A DNA stretch of 64,000 nt from Ligilactobacillus pabuli (GTDB taxonomy: Bacteria > Bacillota > Bacilli > Lactobacillales > Lactobacillaceae): the NCBI RefSeq assembly GCF_022836475.1, contig NZ_BQXH01000004.1, positions 62,001 to 126,000 on the forward strand, read 5' to 3'. Position numbers and translations under genes: made by a program. The first letter of the stretch is position 1. Every line of letters starts with the position of its first letter. Below are positions 29,713 through 38,111 of this stretch, one piece after another. The notes beneath the pieces were generated by a model. That model saw only the letters and a list, made by a program, of their open reading frames with translations, was not told where the DNA came from and did no database searches.

Positions 29713-30238
29713 TCAATGAATGCCCCCATGTTCGTTTTAAATAGCCCTTTTTTAACAGTCGTTTTGTCAAACGTTTTTCCATCGCCCGGTTAATTTGCGT
29801 GTTCCAAGCGTCAGTTTCGATCAATGGCTTGACCAAAATACTCTTGATGTGCGCATTATTAGCCGCTGCAACATCAGTTAAGAGCTGGTCACCGACCAAG
29901 ACAATTTCTGAAGATTTAACCCGGTACTGCTTTTTAGCAATATTAATTCCACGGGTCAATGGTTTCAACGCCCGGGAAATAAACGGTAATTTTAAATCGG
30001 TCAAAGCTCGAGCGACCCGCTTAGAACTGTTGTTAGACACTACCACCACAGGAATTCCAGCTGCACTCATGGTTTTGAGCCATTCTCGCAACTGAGGTGT
30101 CCCATTGGGGTTGTTCCAGGCAATTAAAGTATTATCCATGTCGGTCAAAATCACCCGAATGTTGTGTGCCCGAACGTCTGCAGGGGTTAAATTATAGATT
30201 GATTCCAACATCCATGTTGGTCTAAAATGTGCAAGCAT
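29705..30238 (-). CDS. yqeG: YqeG family HAD-type phosphatase
   Basis: 177 residues of the HAD superfamily IIIA. The nucleophile motif is LTDMDNTLIAW near 31-41, motif II is VVVSNNSS and motif III is LVGDQLLTDV. It is the first gene of the yqeG-yqeH-yhbY-nadD-yqeK-rsfS-yqeM-tmcAL cluster and has a promoter directly upstream. The physiological substrate is not settled; homologues dephosphorylate lipid or sugar phosphates. Confidence 0.94.
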   Translation of the reverse strand: MLAHFRPTWMLESIYNLTPADVRAHNIRVILTDMDNTLIAWNNPNGTPQLREWLKTMSAAGIPVVVVSNNSSKRVARALTDLKLPFISRALKPLTRGINIAKKQYRVKSSEIVLVGDQLLTDVAAANNAHIKSILVKPLIETDAWNTQINRAMEKRLTKRLLKKGYLKRTWGHSLND

Positions 30239-30272
30239 ATCCTAACTCCTCTATTTTCGTTAATATCTCTTA

Positions 30273-30302
30273 TTATAGATGATTTTCATGAATTTTAGCA
30301 AA
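30273..30302 (-). promoter_or_regulatory. Promoter of the yqeG operon
   Basis: TTGCTA (30297-30302), 18 bases, then TATAAT (30273-30278) on the minus strand, about 35 bases before the yqeG start. Confidence 0.65.
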
Positions 30303-30363
30303 AATTAGACTGCTTGAATTTTCAGTAGCCAATTTTAGGAGCTGATTTTGTTCGTCTAATATG

Positions 30364-30403
30364 CAAAAAAGCTGAAGCAAAACAAAGTTTTGTCTCAGCT
30401 CAT
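30364..30403 (-). terminator. Terminator of infC-rpmI-rplT
   Basis: GAGCTGAGACAAAA pairs with TTTTGCTTCAGCTT followed by T6 on the minus strand, just after the rplT stop. Confidence 0.9.
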
Positions 30404-30417
30404 GATATCTAAATAGA

Positions 30418-30777
30418 TTATTTTGCTAAAGCTTTTTTAGCTTCTTCAACGATTGCTGTAAAGCTTGCAGCATCGTTAATGGCCAAGTCAGCAAGCATCT
30501 TACGGTTTACATCGATTTCAGCAAGCTTCAAGCCATGCATTAATTTGCTATAGCTAATGTCATTTGAACGAGCTGCTGCATTGATGCGGGCAATCCATAA
30601 CTTACGGAAGTTTGATTTGTTCTTCCGACGATCACGAAAGGCATATTGTTGGCCCTTCATAACTTGTTGCTTAGCTACCTTAAATTGGATATGTTTTGAT
30701 CCACGGTAACCTTTAGCTAATTTTAACATTCTCTTACGACGCTGACGCGTAACTGTGCCGCCTTTAACACGTGACAT
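30418..30777 (-). CDS. rplT: 50S ribosomal protein L20
   Basis: 119 residues, starting [23 protein letters not shown] after Met, typical of L20. It binds 23S rRNA early in assembly and in Firmicutes represses its own operon by binding the leader RNA. Last gene of infC-rpmI-rplT, followed by a strong terminator. Confidence 0.98.
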   Translation of the reverse strand: MSRVKGGTVTRQRRKRMLKLAKGYRGSKHIQFKVAKQQVMKGQQYAFRDRRKNKSNFRKLWIARINAAARSNDISYSKLMHGLKLAEIDVNRKMLADLAINDAASFTAIVEEAKKALAK

Positions 30778-30898
30778 GTAAATTCCTCCTTAATAATCAT
30801 CCAAGTCATACTTGGATCAGCCCTCTACTTTTGAGGGACTCAAAAACTTTTCAGGTTGTACTTAATTAAGTACAGATTTAATCGATCGTTACAAATGA

Positions 30899-31099
30899 TT
30901 ATTTCATTTGTGAAAGCATTTGCTTGATCCGGCTCATATCTGTTGAGTCTACCATGCCTGCTTTAGCTAATTGACGGCGTTGTTTCTTGGTCTTGCCGTG
31001 GAAACGGTGTGATGTGTAAGCATGTGATCGTTTCAAACCACCATTGGCAGTTTTCTTAAAGCGCTTTGCAGATGCGCGATGTGTTTTTTGTTTTGGCAT
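30899..31099 (-). CDS. rpmI: 50S ribosomal protein L35
   Basis: 66 residues, with [32 protein letters not shown] read in two parts as the standard L35 sequence. It lies between infC (27 bases) and rplT (121 bases). Confidence 0.98.
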   Translation of the reverse strand: MPKQKTHRASAKRFKKTANGGLKRSHAYTSHRFHGKTKKQRRQLAKAGMVDSTDMSRIKQMLSQMK

Positions 31100-31126
31100 A
31101 ATGCATTTTCCTCCTAAGTTATTAGC

Positions 31127-31645
31127 CTATTTTTCGGCTAATGGTGCAAGCATTAAGAACATGCTGCGACCATCCATTTTTGGTTTTGATTCAACGGAAG
31201 CAACATCTTGTGTCTCCGTTGCAAAATTATTCAAGACTTCCCGGCCAATATCTTTATGTGTGATCGCACGTCCTCTAAAGCGAATCGATACCTTGACCTT
31301 ATCGCCCTTACTCAAGAACTTACGCGCATTTTTGACCTTGGTGTTAAAGTCGTTCGTGTCGATCGTTGGACTTAAACGAACTTCTTTAACGTTAATGACT
31401 CTTTGCTTTTTGCGAGCTTCACGTTGTTTCTTTTGTAATTCAAAACGGTACTTACCATAATCCATGATTTTGGCAACTGGTGGCTTAGCCTTCGGTGCAA
31501 CTAAGACCAAGTCTAAACTGTTTTGCTCAGCTAATGCTAAAGCATCTTTCTTAGACTTAACTCCAAGCTGTGTTCCATCATGACCGATCAAACGAACTTC
31601 GCGTGCGCGGATACCATCATTTACAATCTTGTCTACTGCTATGAT
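31127..31645 (-). CDS. infC: Translation initiation factor IF-3, non-AUG start
   Basis: Controls start-codon fidelity and subunit anti-association. The first in-frame ATG (31591) would remove the conserved [12 protein letters not shown] stretch. Reading upstream gives a start at ATC 31645 (or ATA 31642), 6 bases after GGAGG, and a product of 172 residues, the standard IF-3 length. Use of an AUU-class rare start codon is known for infC and allows autoregulation, because IF-3 discriminates against such starts. The C-terminal domain ([13 protein letters not shown]) is intact. First gene of infC-rpmI-rplT. Confidence 0.93.
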   Translation of the reverse strand: MIAVDKIVNDGIRAREVRLIGHDGTQLGVKSKKDALALAEQNSLDLVLVAPKAKPPVAKIMDYGKYRFELQKKQREARKKQRVINVKEVRLSPTIDTNDFNTKVKNARKFLSKGDKVKVSIRFRGRAITHKDIGREVLNNFATETQDVASVESKPKMDGRSMFLMLAPLAEK

Positions 31646-31680
31646 ATTTCACCTCCAAAAATATTCAGAAGAGTAAGCAG

Positions 31681-31800
31681 AAAAAAAGTGGGTGTTTTTT
31701 CAACACCCACCAGGCCCCACGTTACAGTGAGGCTATTACGTAATTCTGCCCGAGGACTCAAATCCCCTAGGCGAGAAGCGGGTGCTTCTGCTTTTTTCTC
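31681..31800 (-). ncRNA. L20-type leader/attenuator of infC-rpmI-rplT
   Basis: 120 bases between the promoter and infC hold a structured leader ending in an intrinsic terminator: GTGGGTGTT and AACACCCAC around a short A-rich loop, then T7, at 31681-31711. Upstream, GAAGCACCCGCTTCTCGCC and TCCTCGGGC elements form further stems. Position and terminator match the L20-responsive attenuator of Firmicutes; the exact L20 site was not modelled. Confidence 0.7.
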
Positions 31801-31809
31801 AACTACAAT

Positions 31810-31838
31810 AGTCTACCAACTATTTGCAGCTTTGTCAA
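31810..31838 (-). promoter_or_regulatory. Promoter of infC-rpmI-rplT
   Basis: TTGACA (31833-31838), 17 bases, TAGACT (31810-31815). It lies immediately after the thrS stop codon and feeds the leader. Confidence 0.85.
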
Positions 31839-33785
31839 TTAGTTTTTTCGGCTATATGTTTCAATATCATGATTTAGCAGTGTGACAAAGTCATCAAAGG
31901 CCATTGTTTCAGTTTCTTTTTCACCATATTTTCTAACAGTGACGGTGTTATCAGCAACTTCTTGATCACCAATTACCAATGAGTAAGGGATCTTGTTGAC
32001 TTGAGCCTGACGGATCTTGTAACCCATCTTTTCATTTCTGTCATCAATTTCTACCCGGATCTGGTGAGCCATCAAACGGCTTTGCAAGTCTTTAGCGTGA
32101 GCCAAGTGTAAGTCATTCTTAACTGGAATGATGTCAACTTGTTTTGGAGAAAGCCATGTTGGGAAAGCACCCTTGTACATTTCAGTTAAGTAGGCTGTAA
32201 AGCGTTCCATTGTTGAGATCACACCACGGTGGATCATCACTGGACGGTGGTCTTCACCATCGGTACCAATGTACTTCAAGTCAAAACGTTCTGGCAACAA
32301 GAAGTCCAATTGAATGGTTGATAATGTTTCTTCGCCGCCAAGAGCTGTCTTCGTCTGAACATCAAGTTTTGGACCGTAGAATGCGGCTTCGCCCTCTGCT
32401 TCAAAGTAATCCAAGCCCATGTCATCCATAGCTGACTTCAACATCTTTTGCGACTTGTTCCACATTTCATCATCGTCAAAGTACTTTTCCTTGTTAGCAG
32501 GATCACGGTAGCTCAAACGGAAACGATAATCATGAATATCAAAGTCATTGTAAACATCGATCATCAAGTCCAAGATCTTCTTGAATTCATCTTCAATTTG
32601 ATCTGGAGAAACGAAAGTATGACCATCATTTAAAGTCATTTCACGAACACGTGACAAACCTGTCAACGCCCCGGATTTTTCATAACGGTGCATCATTCCT
32701 AATTCTGCGATACGCAAAGGAAGTTCACGGTATGAACGTTTGTGATGGTTATAGACTTGGATATGTGAAGGACAGTTCATTGGACGTAATTCCAAGAATT
32801 CACCGTCGCCCATATCCATTGGTGGGAACATATCTTCACGGTAGTGGTCCCAGTGACCTGATTGTTTGTATAAGTCAACGTTAGCCAAAACTGGAGTATA
32901 AACATGTTCGTAGCCAGCAGCTAATTCCTTGTCAATGATGTAACGTTCCAAAGTCCGACGAATCGTGGCACCATTTGGCATCCAGTATGGCAAACCTGCA
33001 CCGACCTTAGGATCAACAAAGAAGATGTCCAACTGATTCCCGATCACACGGTGGTCACGTTCGTGGGCTTCTTGTCTTCTAGCCAATTCTGCATCTAATT
33101 CTTTTTGCTTGTAGAAAGCTGTCCCATAGATCCGTTGTAACATTGGATTGCTTGAAGCACCCTTCCAGTAAGCACCAGCAACAGACAAGAGTTTAAAGAT
33201 CTTCACTTTTCCTGTTGCAGCCAAAACTGGTGCATAAGCCAAGGAAGTAAAGTCGCCATGCTGGTAAACAGCTACCTGCCCGTCAACTGTTAGTTCTTCA
33301 ACTAATTCTTTTTGATAAGGATCGTTACCAGCCAATTTCAAAGCATCAGCTTGGCTTAGACTAGCAAATTCAATTGGTTCGTTAGCTAAGATCACCTGTT
33401 GCATAGCGGCTGAAACATCATCAAAGTCTGTCACAGCTAATTGTGCTTGACCAGGCTTTTCTGTGTCTAAGTAGAAGCCGTGTTCATCAGCATGAGCTTC
33501 CCCAAAGTTCATTTCAGGATATTTGTCTGCCAAAACTTCATTCAAAATGAAGGCGGCTGTTTGCCACAAGACATTGAGTCCTTCTTCTGAATCTTTAGTA
33601 ATAATTTCGATCGCACCATCAGCAACTAATGCTTGGCGTAAATCAACAGCTTGGTCGTTAAACTTCCCAGCAACAGCTTTTTTACCTAAGCTGATACTAA
33701 TGGAGTTTGCAATTTCTTGAACAGAGATACCACTATCGAATTGTTTGACAGTGCCATCTGGAAATGTAAGGTTGATCTGTGACAT
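31839..33785 (-). CDS. thrS: Threonyl-tRNA synthetase
   Basis: 648 residues from the ATG at 33785, which has AGGAGGAAC upstream; the longer frame would run into the T-box terminator. Domains: N-terminal TGS (to about 65), editing domain, class II catalytic core (motif 2 region around [13 protein letters not shown] with the zinc cysteine; [18 protein letters not shown]; motif 3 [11 protein letters not shown]) and the C-terminal anticodon domain. Expression is controlled by the T-box upstream. Confidence 0.98.
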   Translation of the reverse strand: MSQINLTFPDGTVKQFDSGISVQEIANSISISLGKKAVAGKFNDQAVDLRQALVADGAIEIITKDSEEGLNVLWQTAAFILNEVLADKYPEMNFGEAHADEHGFYLDTEKPGQAQLAVTDFDDVSAAMQQVILANEPIEFASLSQADALKLAGNDPYQKELVEELTVDGQVAVYQHGDFTSLAYAPVLAATGKVKIFKLLSVAGAYWKGASSNPMLQRIYGTAFYKQKELDAELARRQEAHERDHRVIGNQLDIFFVDPKVGAGLPYWMPNGATIRRTLERYIIDKELAAGYEHVYTPVLANVDLYKQSGHWDHYREDMFPPMDMGDGEFLELRPMNCPSHIQVYNHHKRSYRELPLRIAELGMMHRYEKSGALTGLSRVREMTLNDGHTFVSPDQIEDEFKKILDLMIDVYNDFDIHDYRFRLSYRDPANKEKYFDDDEMWNKSQKMLKSAMDDMGLDYFEAEGEAAFYGPKLDVQTKTALGGEETLSTIQLDFLLPERFDLKYIGTDGEDHRPVMIHRGVISTMERFTAYLTEMYKGAFPTWLSPKQVDIIPVKNDLHLAHAKDLQSRLMAHQIRVEIDDRNEKMGYKIRQAQVNKIPYSLVIGDQEVADNTVTVRKYGEKETETMAFDDFVTLLNHDIETYSRKN

Positions 33786-33808
33786 AAAAGTTCCTCCTAT
33801 ATTTTTGG

Positions 33809-34032
33809 TAAAAAAAATCCCCATCGCTAAACAAGCGACAGGGACGTTTTTTACGTGGTTCCACCCAAATTCGAAACTAAACCATTGGGGGTTCAATTTC
33901 CTCTTCAAAGTTGTTAACGGTAACGAACCGGCCTAACTTTGCATTAGGCTTTTCATGAAAGTGGTAAACCATTATCTTGAGAAGTTTTCAGTCACGACTT
34001 CTCTCCCTGAAAATTAGGTTCATGTCTTTCAC
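33809..34032 (-). promoter_or_regulatory. T-box leader of thrS, specifier ACC
   Basis: The minus strand carries the T-box GGGTGGAACCACG followed by a terminator stem (CGTCCCTGTCGC and GCGATGGGG) and T8 before the thrS ribosome site. Stem I is closed by GTGAAAG (at 34032) and CTTTCAT. The codon next to the closing helix is ACC, a threonine codon, as expected for binding uncharged tRNA-Thr(GGU). Confidence 0.9.
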
Positions 34033-34081
34033 ATAATTTAATTCTATTAAAACACTAAACTTCATCGATAGCAAGAGCCAA

Positions 34082-35011
34082 CTAAATTTTTTTATTCCGG
34101 CGGTTTCTGCCTAAAACATGGTAGTCGTCTGCCAAGAAACGAATTCGTTCCATAATACGTTGCGCCTTTAATGGTTCAGCTTCTCCTCGACTATTGATAG
34201 TTAAATATTCCGCTTCTAATTGTTCCAACGACAAGTTTGAACTAAAAAATGTGGGCAATTCTTCTTGCATCCGGTATTGTAAGATCACGCCTAAAACATC
34301 ATCCCTAAACCAGCTGCTCATCTGATCTGCTCCAATGTCATCTAACATTAAAATCTGTGCTTTTTTAATGGAGTCGATCATTTGACCGGTCGAGTTATTA
34401 CCAATTGAGCTTTTCATTTTCACCGCAAATGATGGAAAGTGAACTAAAGTCGTGCTAAACCCTTTTTCCGCCAAGGAATTGGCCAGCGCACCTAACAGGT
34501 AGGTTTTCCCCACTCCAAAGTTGCCTTCCAAATATATTCCCTTATGAAAAACATGGGGATCAGTCTGAAACTCTTGGTAAAAACGCAGAGCCGCATCTAA
34601 AATCTCTTCCCGTCCTTCTGGGTCGTAATCTTCTAGTTTTGCGTCACGGATCGACTTCGGTAAACTAATGATCCGAACCCGCTGTTGCACTTCTTTTTGC
34701 TTTTGATGAGCTACAAATTCCTTGGTTGGCGTATAGGTCACCTCAATATGGTGGTTACTTAATGTCAAATAAGGATAATATCCCGGCATAAAAGTCTTTT
34801 CCCCGGTCGCTAACTTGCGTTTGAAGTTAACAAACTCATACAGCTTGCTGGCACTGCGAATAATATCTTCTTTCGTCAATTCAGTGCGGTGCTTTTGTAA
34901 AAATGCAACAACATCTGGGTCTTGTTCCGCTGCAGCAATTAATTTTTGATACCGGTCACCCCACCTATTATCTTTAAGTTGTGCTGAAAGTATCTCGCTT
35001 AAACTTTCCAT
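34082..35011 (-). CDS. dnaI: Primosomal protein DnaI (helicase loader)
   Basis: 309 residues. The N-terminal zinc/helicase-binding domain lies before about 130 and the AAA+ domain follows: Walker A GNFGVGKT near 168-175, Walker B ILMLDDIGAD near 228-237 and sensor 1 FFSSNLS. It loads the replicative helicase together with DnaB and DnaD. Order nrdR-dnaB-dnaI is conserved. Its start is 38 bases after the dnaB stop. Confidence 0.95.
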   Translation of the reverse strand: MESLSEILSAQLKDNRWGDRYQKLIAAAEQDPDVVAFLQKHRTELTKEDIIRSASKLYEFVNFKRKLATGEKTFMPGYYPYLTLSNHHIEVTYTPTKEFVAHQKQKEVQQRVRIISLPKSIRDAKLEDYDPEGREEILDAALRFYQEFQTDPHVFHKGIYLEGNFGVGKTYLLGALANSLAEKGFSTTLVHFPSFAVKMKSSIGNNSTGQMIDSIKKAQILMLDDIGADQMSSWFRDDVLGVILQYRMQEELPTFFSSNLSLEQLEAEYLTINSRGEAEPLKAQRIMERIRFLADDYHVLGRNRRNKKI

Positions 35012-35049
35012 CTTCTCACCCCATTGTTAGTGCTGTTAAACTAGTCACT

Positions 35050-36468
35050 TTATTTTGAATTCTTGTGATCATCACTTTTAATTTCCGCCAAACGACGCTT
35101 GATTTCCGCCTGTAAAGCAGCTTTTTTATCCAATTCTTCTTTGGTTGCGACCGGCTGTTGATAATCTTTTTGTGCCCAGTCCGGCAACTGCTCTTTTTGA
35201 ACCACTGGACGTTGACGCCGGTAGTTGGTTTTTTTCGCTTGATTTTCTCGCTTGGCTTTGCCATTTTGCACCGACTGCCGCGCTTCAGCCATCGCTTCTT
35301 CTGCGGTTTTGACACCATCTTTAGCCCATCTAGCCGCTGTATCTTCAAAATACTCTTGCTTCATCGTTGCATAACCGCGGTCACCAAGATAGAAATGAAT
35401 TAAAACGTTGATCACTTCATTCGGCAAAACTTGTTTCGACACCAAATTCATCACCATATACCGCTCAGCGTTGGTCATGTAGGAGTTATTTTGCTCCTTA
35501 ATTTCCTGCAAAAATTCTAACGGCAACATGGCTCGACAAGCCGCAAGCAAGGCCTCGTCTTGTCCCGAACCCCCACCAGGCGCTGAATTAGCTGGCTGCT
35601 GGTCTGGTTTAGCCGAGGCTGGTTGTGACTGCGTTTGCGGTTTTTGCTGCTGATTTAAGTAGTCAAACGACTCATGTGCCAACTTTTTAAAGTATTTTGC
35701 GTTTAAATGGTTGGTATTGATATCAATGGCTTCTTCTAACAAGTGCACCAGTTGTAACTCATCCAACCCATATAACAAATGGATCGTATTGATTGCATCA
35801 AGATTCTTGAAAGCCTCGTCTTCTGGCACAAAGGATTTTTGTAATAATTGCCGGAAAAATTTGAGGTCAAGGTCAGTCTCGTTTTGTTTGATTAACTGCT
35901 CTGGCTCTTTGGTTGGACTAGTCTGTTTCTTAGTAGACGCATGCTGTAATAACGTGCCCTGTTGAACCTGAAAAACTTCCAAGAAAGTCTTGGTAACTTC
36001 TAATTTTGGGTCCAACTCAAACTGTGGCGGACAGTATTTTTCCTGAACCTTCCGGTAGGCTCCCTGTCCGATCGTTTCCAACAAAATCGTACTTAACAGG
36101 TCATCGTTAAAAAAAGCATCGCCGACCAAGGGACTTTGCAGCGCATAAATTGCCAAATTACCCAGGCGATCCGTTTTTTCAAAGGTCCGTAATAGTCCTA
36201 AAGCCTCTAGCTTTTCCCGGGACTCTATCAAATCACGCATCCCAAGCGATAACCCCGATAAAAGTTCTTTATTCATCGAACGTTTGACCAAATTTGGGCG
36301 CGGCTTACCATACCGACTCAGCAACATATACAAACCATAGGCTTTTGCGCCCATGATCGGTAGGTATAGGTCTACTAAGCCAGAAATTTGTTCACCACTC
36401 AAAGCTGCGGCTTGAACTACTACAAAACCATCCTTCGGGGAAATGTTTCTTAAATTATCAGTTGTCAT
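35050..36468 (-). CDS. dnaB: Replication initiation/membrane attachment protein DnaB
   Basis: 472 residues of the Gram-positive DnaB/DnaD family (not the helicase). It acts in primosome assembly at oriC and at stalled forks. An N-terminal winged-helix region is followed by a linker rich in Gln, Pro, Ala and Ser near 280-310, the DnaB_2 domain near 315-400 (LEFLQEIKEQNNSYMTNAERYMV and NVLIHFYLGDRGYATMKQEYFEDTAARWAK, each in part) and a highly charged tail. It is followed by dnaI. Confidence 0.93.
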   Translation of the reverse strand: MTTDNLRNISPKDGFVVVQAAALSGEQISGLVDLYLPIMGAKAYGLYMLLSRYGKPRPNLVKRSMNKELLSGLSLGMRDLIESREKLEALGLLRTFEKTDRLGNLAIYALQSPLVGDAFFNDDLLSTILLETIGQGAYRKVQEKYCPPQFELDPKLEVTKTFLEVFQVQQGTLLQHASTKKQTSPTKEPEQLIKQNETDLDLKFFRQLLQKSFVPEDEAFKNLDAINTIHLLYGLDELQLVHLLEEAIDINTNHLNAKYFKKLAHESFDYLNQQQKPQTQSQPASAKPDQQPANSAPGGGSGQDEALLAACRAMLPLEFLQEIKEQNNSYMTNAERYMVMNLVSKQVLPNEVINVLIHFYLGDRGYATMKQEYFEDTAARWAKDGVKTAEEAMAEARQSVQNGKAKRENQAKKTNYRRQRPVVQKEQLPDWAQKDYQQPVATKEELDKKAALQAEIKRRLAEIKSDDHKNSK

Positions 36469-36487
36469 CTTTTCCCCTCTCGCTTAC

Positions 36488-36988
36488 TTATTTTTTAGTC
36501 TTAGTTGTTTGTGACCCGGAGTCTTCTTCGTCTTTACTGCGACCCATTAGTTCGTTTAATTCATTGACAAATGAACCCATATCCTTAAACTCCCGGTAGA
36601 CACTGGCAAAACGAATATATGCCACATCATCCACGTTAACTAATTCATCCATCACATATTTACCGATCAACTGTGTGGAGACTTCGGTCCCGCCTAAAGC
36701 GCGCACCTTACTTTCGATATTATCAACAATGCTCGTGATCTTATCCATGCCGACCGGTCGTTTTTCGGCTGAACGCATGATGCCGCGCAAGATCTTCTCG
36801 CGGTCAAACTCTTCTCTAGTTCCATTCTTTTTGATCACTAACAGCGGCGTGGCTTCAACCCGTTCAAAGGTCGTAAACCGGTAGCCGCAATTTTCACATT
36901 CTCGGCGCCGTCGAATAGCGTGACCGTTGTCGGCTGGCCGACTGTCAACAACACGCGAACTGTTATGATGACACTGTGGACACATCAT
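36488..36988 (-). CDS. nrdR: Transcriptional repressor NrdR
   Basis: 166 residues. An N-terminal zinc ribbon (CPQCHHNSSRVVDSRP and CENCGYRFTTFE) and an ATP-cone domain (VIKKNGTREEFDREKIL) define NrdR, the ATP/dATP-sensing repressor of ribonucleotide reductase genes. I chose the ATG at 36988 because GAGGTGG lies 5 bases upstream. It precedes dnaB by 19 bases. Confidence 0.97.
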   Translation of the reverse strand: MMCPQCHHNSSRVVDSRPADNGHAIRRRRECENCGYRFTTFERVEATPLLVIKKNGTREEFDREKILRGIMRSAEKRPVGMDKITSIVDNIESKVRALGGTEVSTQLIGKYVMDELVNVDDVAYIRFASVYREFKDMGSFVNELNELMGRSKDEEDSGSQTTKTKK

Positions 36989-37167
36989 AAATTCCACCTC
37001 AATTACAATTAAATTCCAAAATTTTAATTACGTTTTTTTAGTCCATCATTCACAATGATTTTACCATAAATACTAGCGCAAAAAAACTTTTCCGTAACGC
37101 CAGCCTAGGCTTACCACCATTTGCACCATGCTACTAACAGCTCAATTTGATAAACGGTCTCTCAAGC

Positions 37168-38004
37168 TTATTCTGCAGTCACTGGTTTTTGACAGTTTGG
37201 ACAAAAATGTGTCCCCCGCTGACCGACGACAATTTTTTCAATTGGCGTTTGGCACCTGCTGCAAGGTTCACCTTTGTGCCCATAGACTTGTAATTCATTT
37301 TGGAACGAACCAATGGCATCATTCACTGCTGCGAAGGTAAAGACCGTTGTTCCGTGGGCTTCAATGGCCCGGTTTAATTCCTTGATGATATTATCATGGA
37401 GTTCTTGAGCCTGTTCCATCGTGATCTGGTTACACTTAGTTTCTGGGTGGATCTTAGTCATCCACAAGGTCTCATCGACATAAATATTTCCTAAACCAGC
37501 TACGATCGTCTGGTCTAGTAATGCAGTCTTGATCACCTTTTTCTTTTGCTGCAAAGTTTGATAAAATTCTTTGGCGTCAAAAGTTTCAGGAGTTGGTTCT
37601 GGTCCCAGTTTCTTCAAAGAAGGCAGTTGATCTTCTGTCCCTGTCTTTACCAATTGCATCCGGCCAAATTTACGAACATCGTTGTAACGTAACTGCCGAC
37701 CATCGTCTAGGTCAAAAACCACGTGCGTGTGCTTATCTAAGTCTTCGGTCTGACTTTTAACTGAATACTTGCCTTCCATCCGCAAATGAGACACCATGGT
37801 TAACCCCTCAGATAAACGGAATAACAAGTATTTGCCGCGCCGGTCGATTTTTAAAAAGCGGCGGCCGGTCATCGCCGTTTGAAATTCTGTTGGATCACCC
37901 TGAATAATTTTCGGATAGATCAACTGAACCCCCGTAATTTTTTTATCAATGATCAGTGCGCTTAAACCGCGCCGAACTGTTTCAACTTCTGGTAATTCTG
38001 GCAT
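37168..38004 (-). CDS. mutM: Formamidopyrimidine-DNA glycosylase
   Basis: 278 residues. The product begins with PELPEVETVRRGL, in which the first Pro is the catalytic nucleophile. A helix-two-turn-helix region and a C-terminal zinc finger (CSRCQTPIEKIVVGQRGTHFCPNC) are present. It removes 8-oxoguanine and formamidopyrimidines. It follows polA; the coaE gene that usually comes next in lactobacilli is missing. Confidence 0.98.
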   Translation of the reverse strand: MPELPEVETVRRGLSALIIDKKITGVQLIYPKIIQGDPTEFQTAMTGRRFLKIDRRGKYLLFRLSEGLTMVSHLRMEGKYSVKSQTEDLDKHTHVVFDLDDGRQLRYNDVRKFGRMQLVKTGTEDQLPSLKKLGPEPTPETFDAKEFYQTLQQKKKVIKTALLDQTIVAGLGNIYVDETLWMTKIHPETKCNQITMEQAQELHDNIIKELNRAIEAHGTTVFTFAAVNDAIGSFQNELQVYGHKGEPCSRCQTPIEKIVVGQRGTHFCPNCQKPVTAE

Positions 38005-38047
38005 CTTTTTCCCCCACTTACTTTAACTTCATCTTTTGTGATTTAAA

Positions 38048-38085
38048 AGCCGTAAAAGCAAGGTAACTATCTTGCTTTTACGGTT
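38048..38085. other. Strong inverted repeat between polA and mutM
   Basis: A perfect 13-bp stem, CCGTAAAAGCAAG and CTTGCTTTTACGG, encloses an 8-base loop. There is no long T-run right after the stem on the minus strand, so it may be a weak terminator, a processing site or an mRNA stabiliser between the two genes. Confidence 0.7.
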
Positions 38086-38111
38086 CAAGTTACTACAAAT
38101 TAATTTCTAAC

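Noticed and set aside
33786-33908. Longer N-terminus for thrS
   Set aside because: The extra 41 codons read through the T-box and terminator; AGGAGG directly precedes the ATG at 33785.
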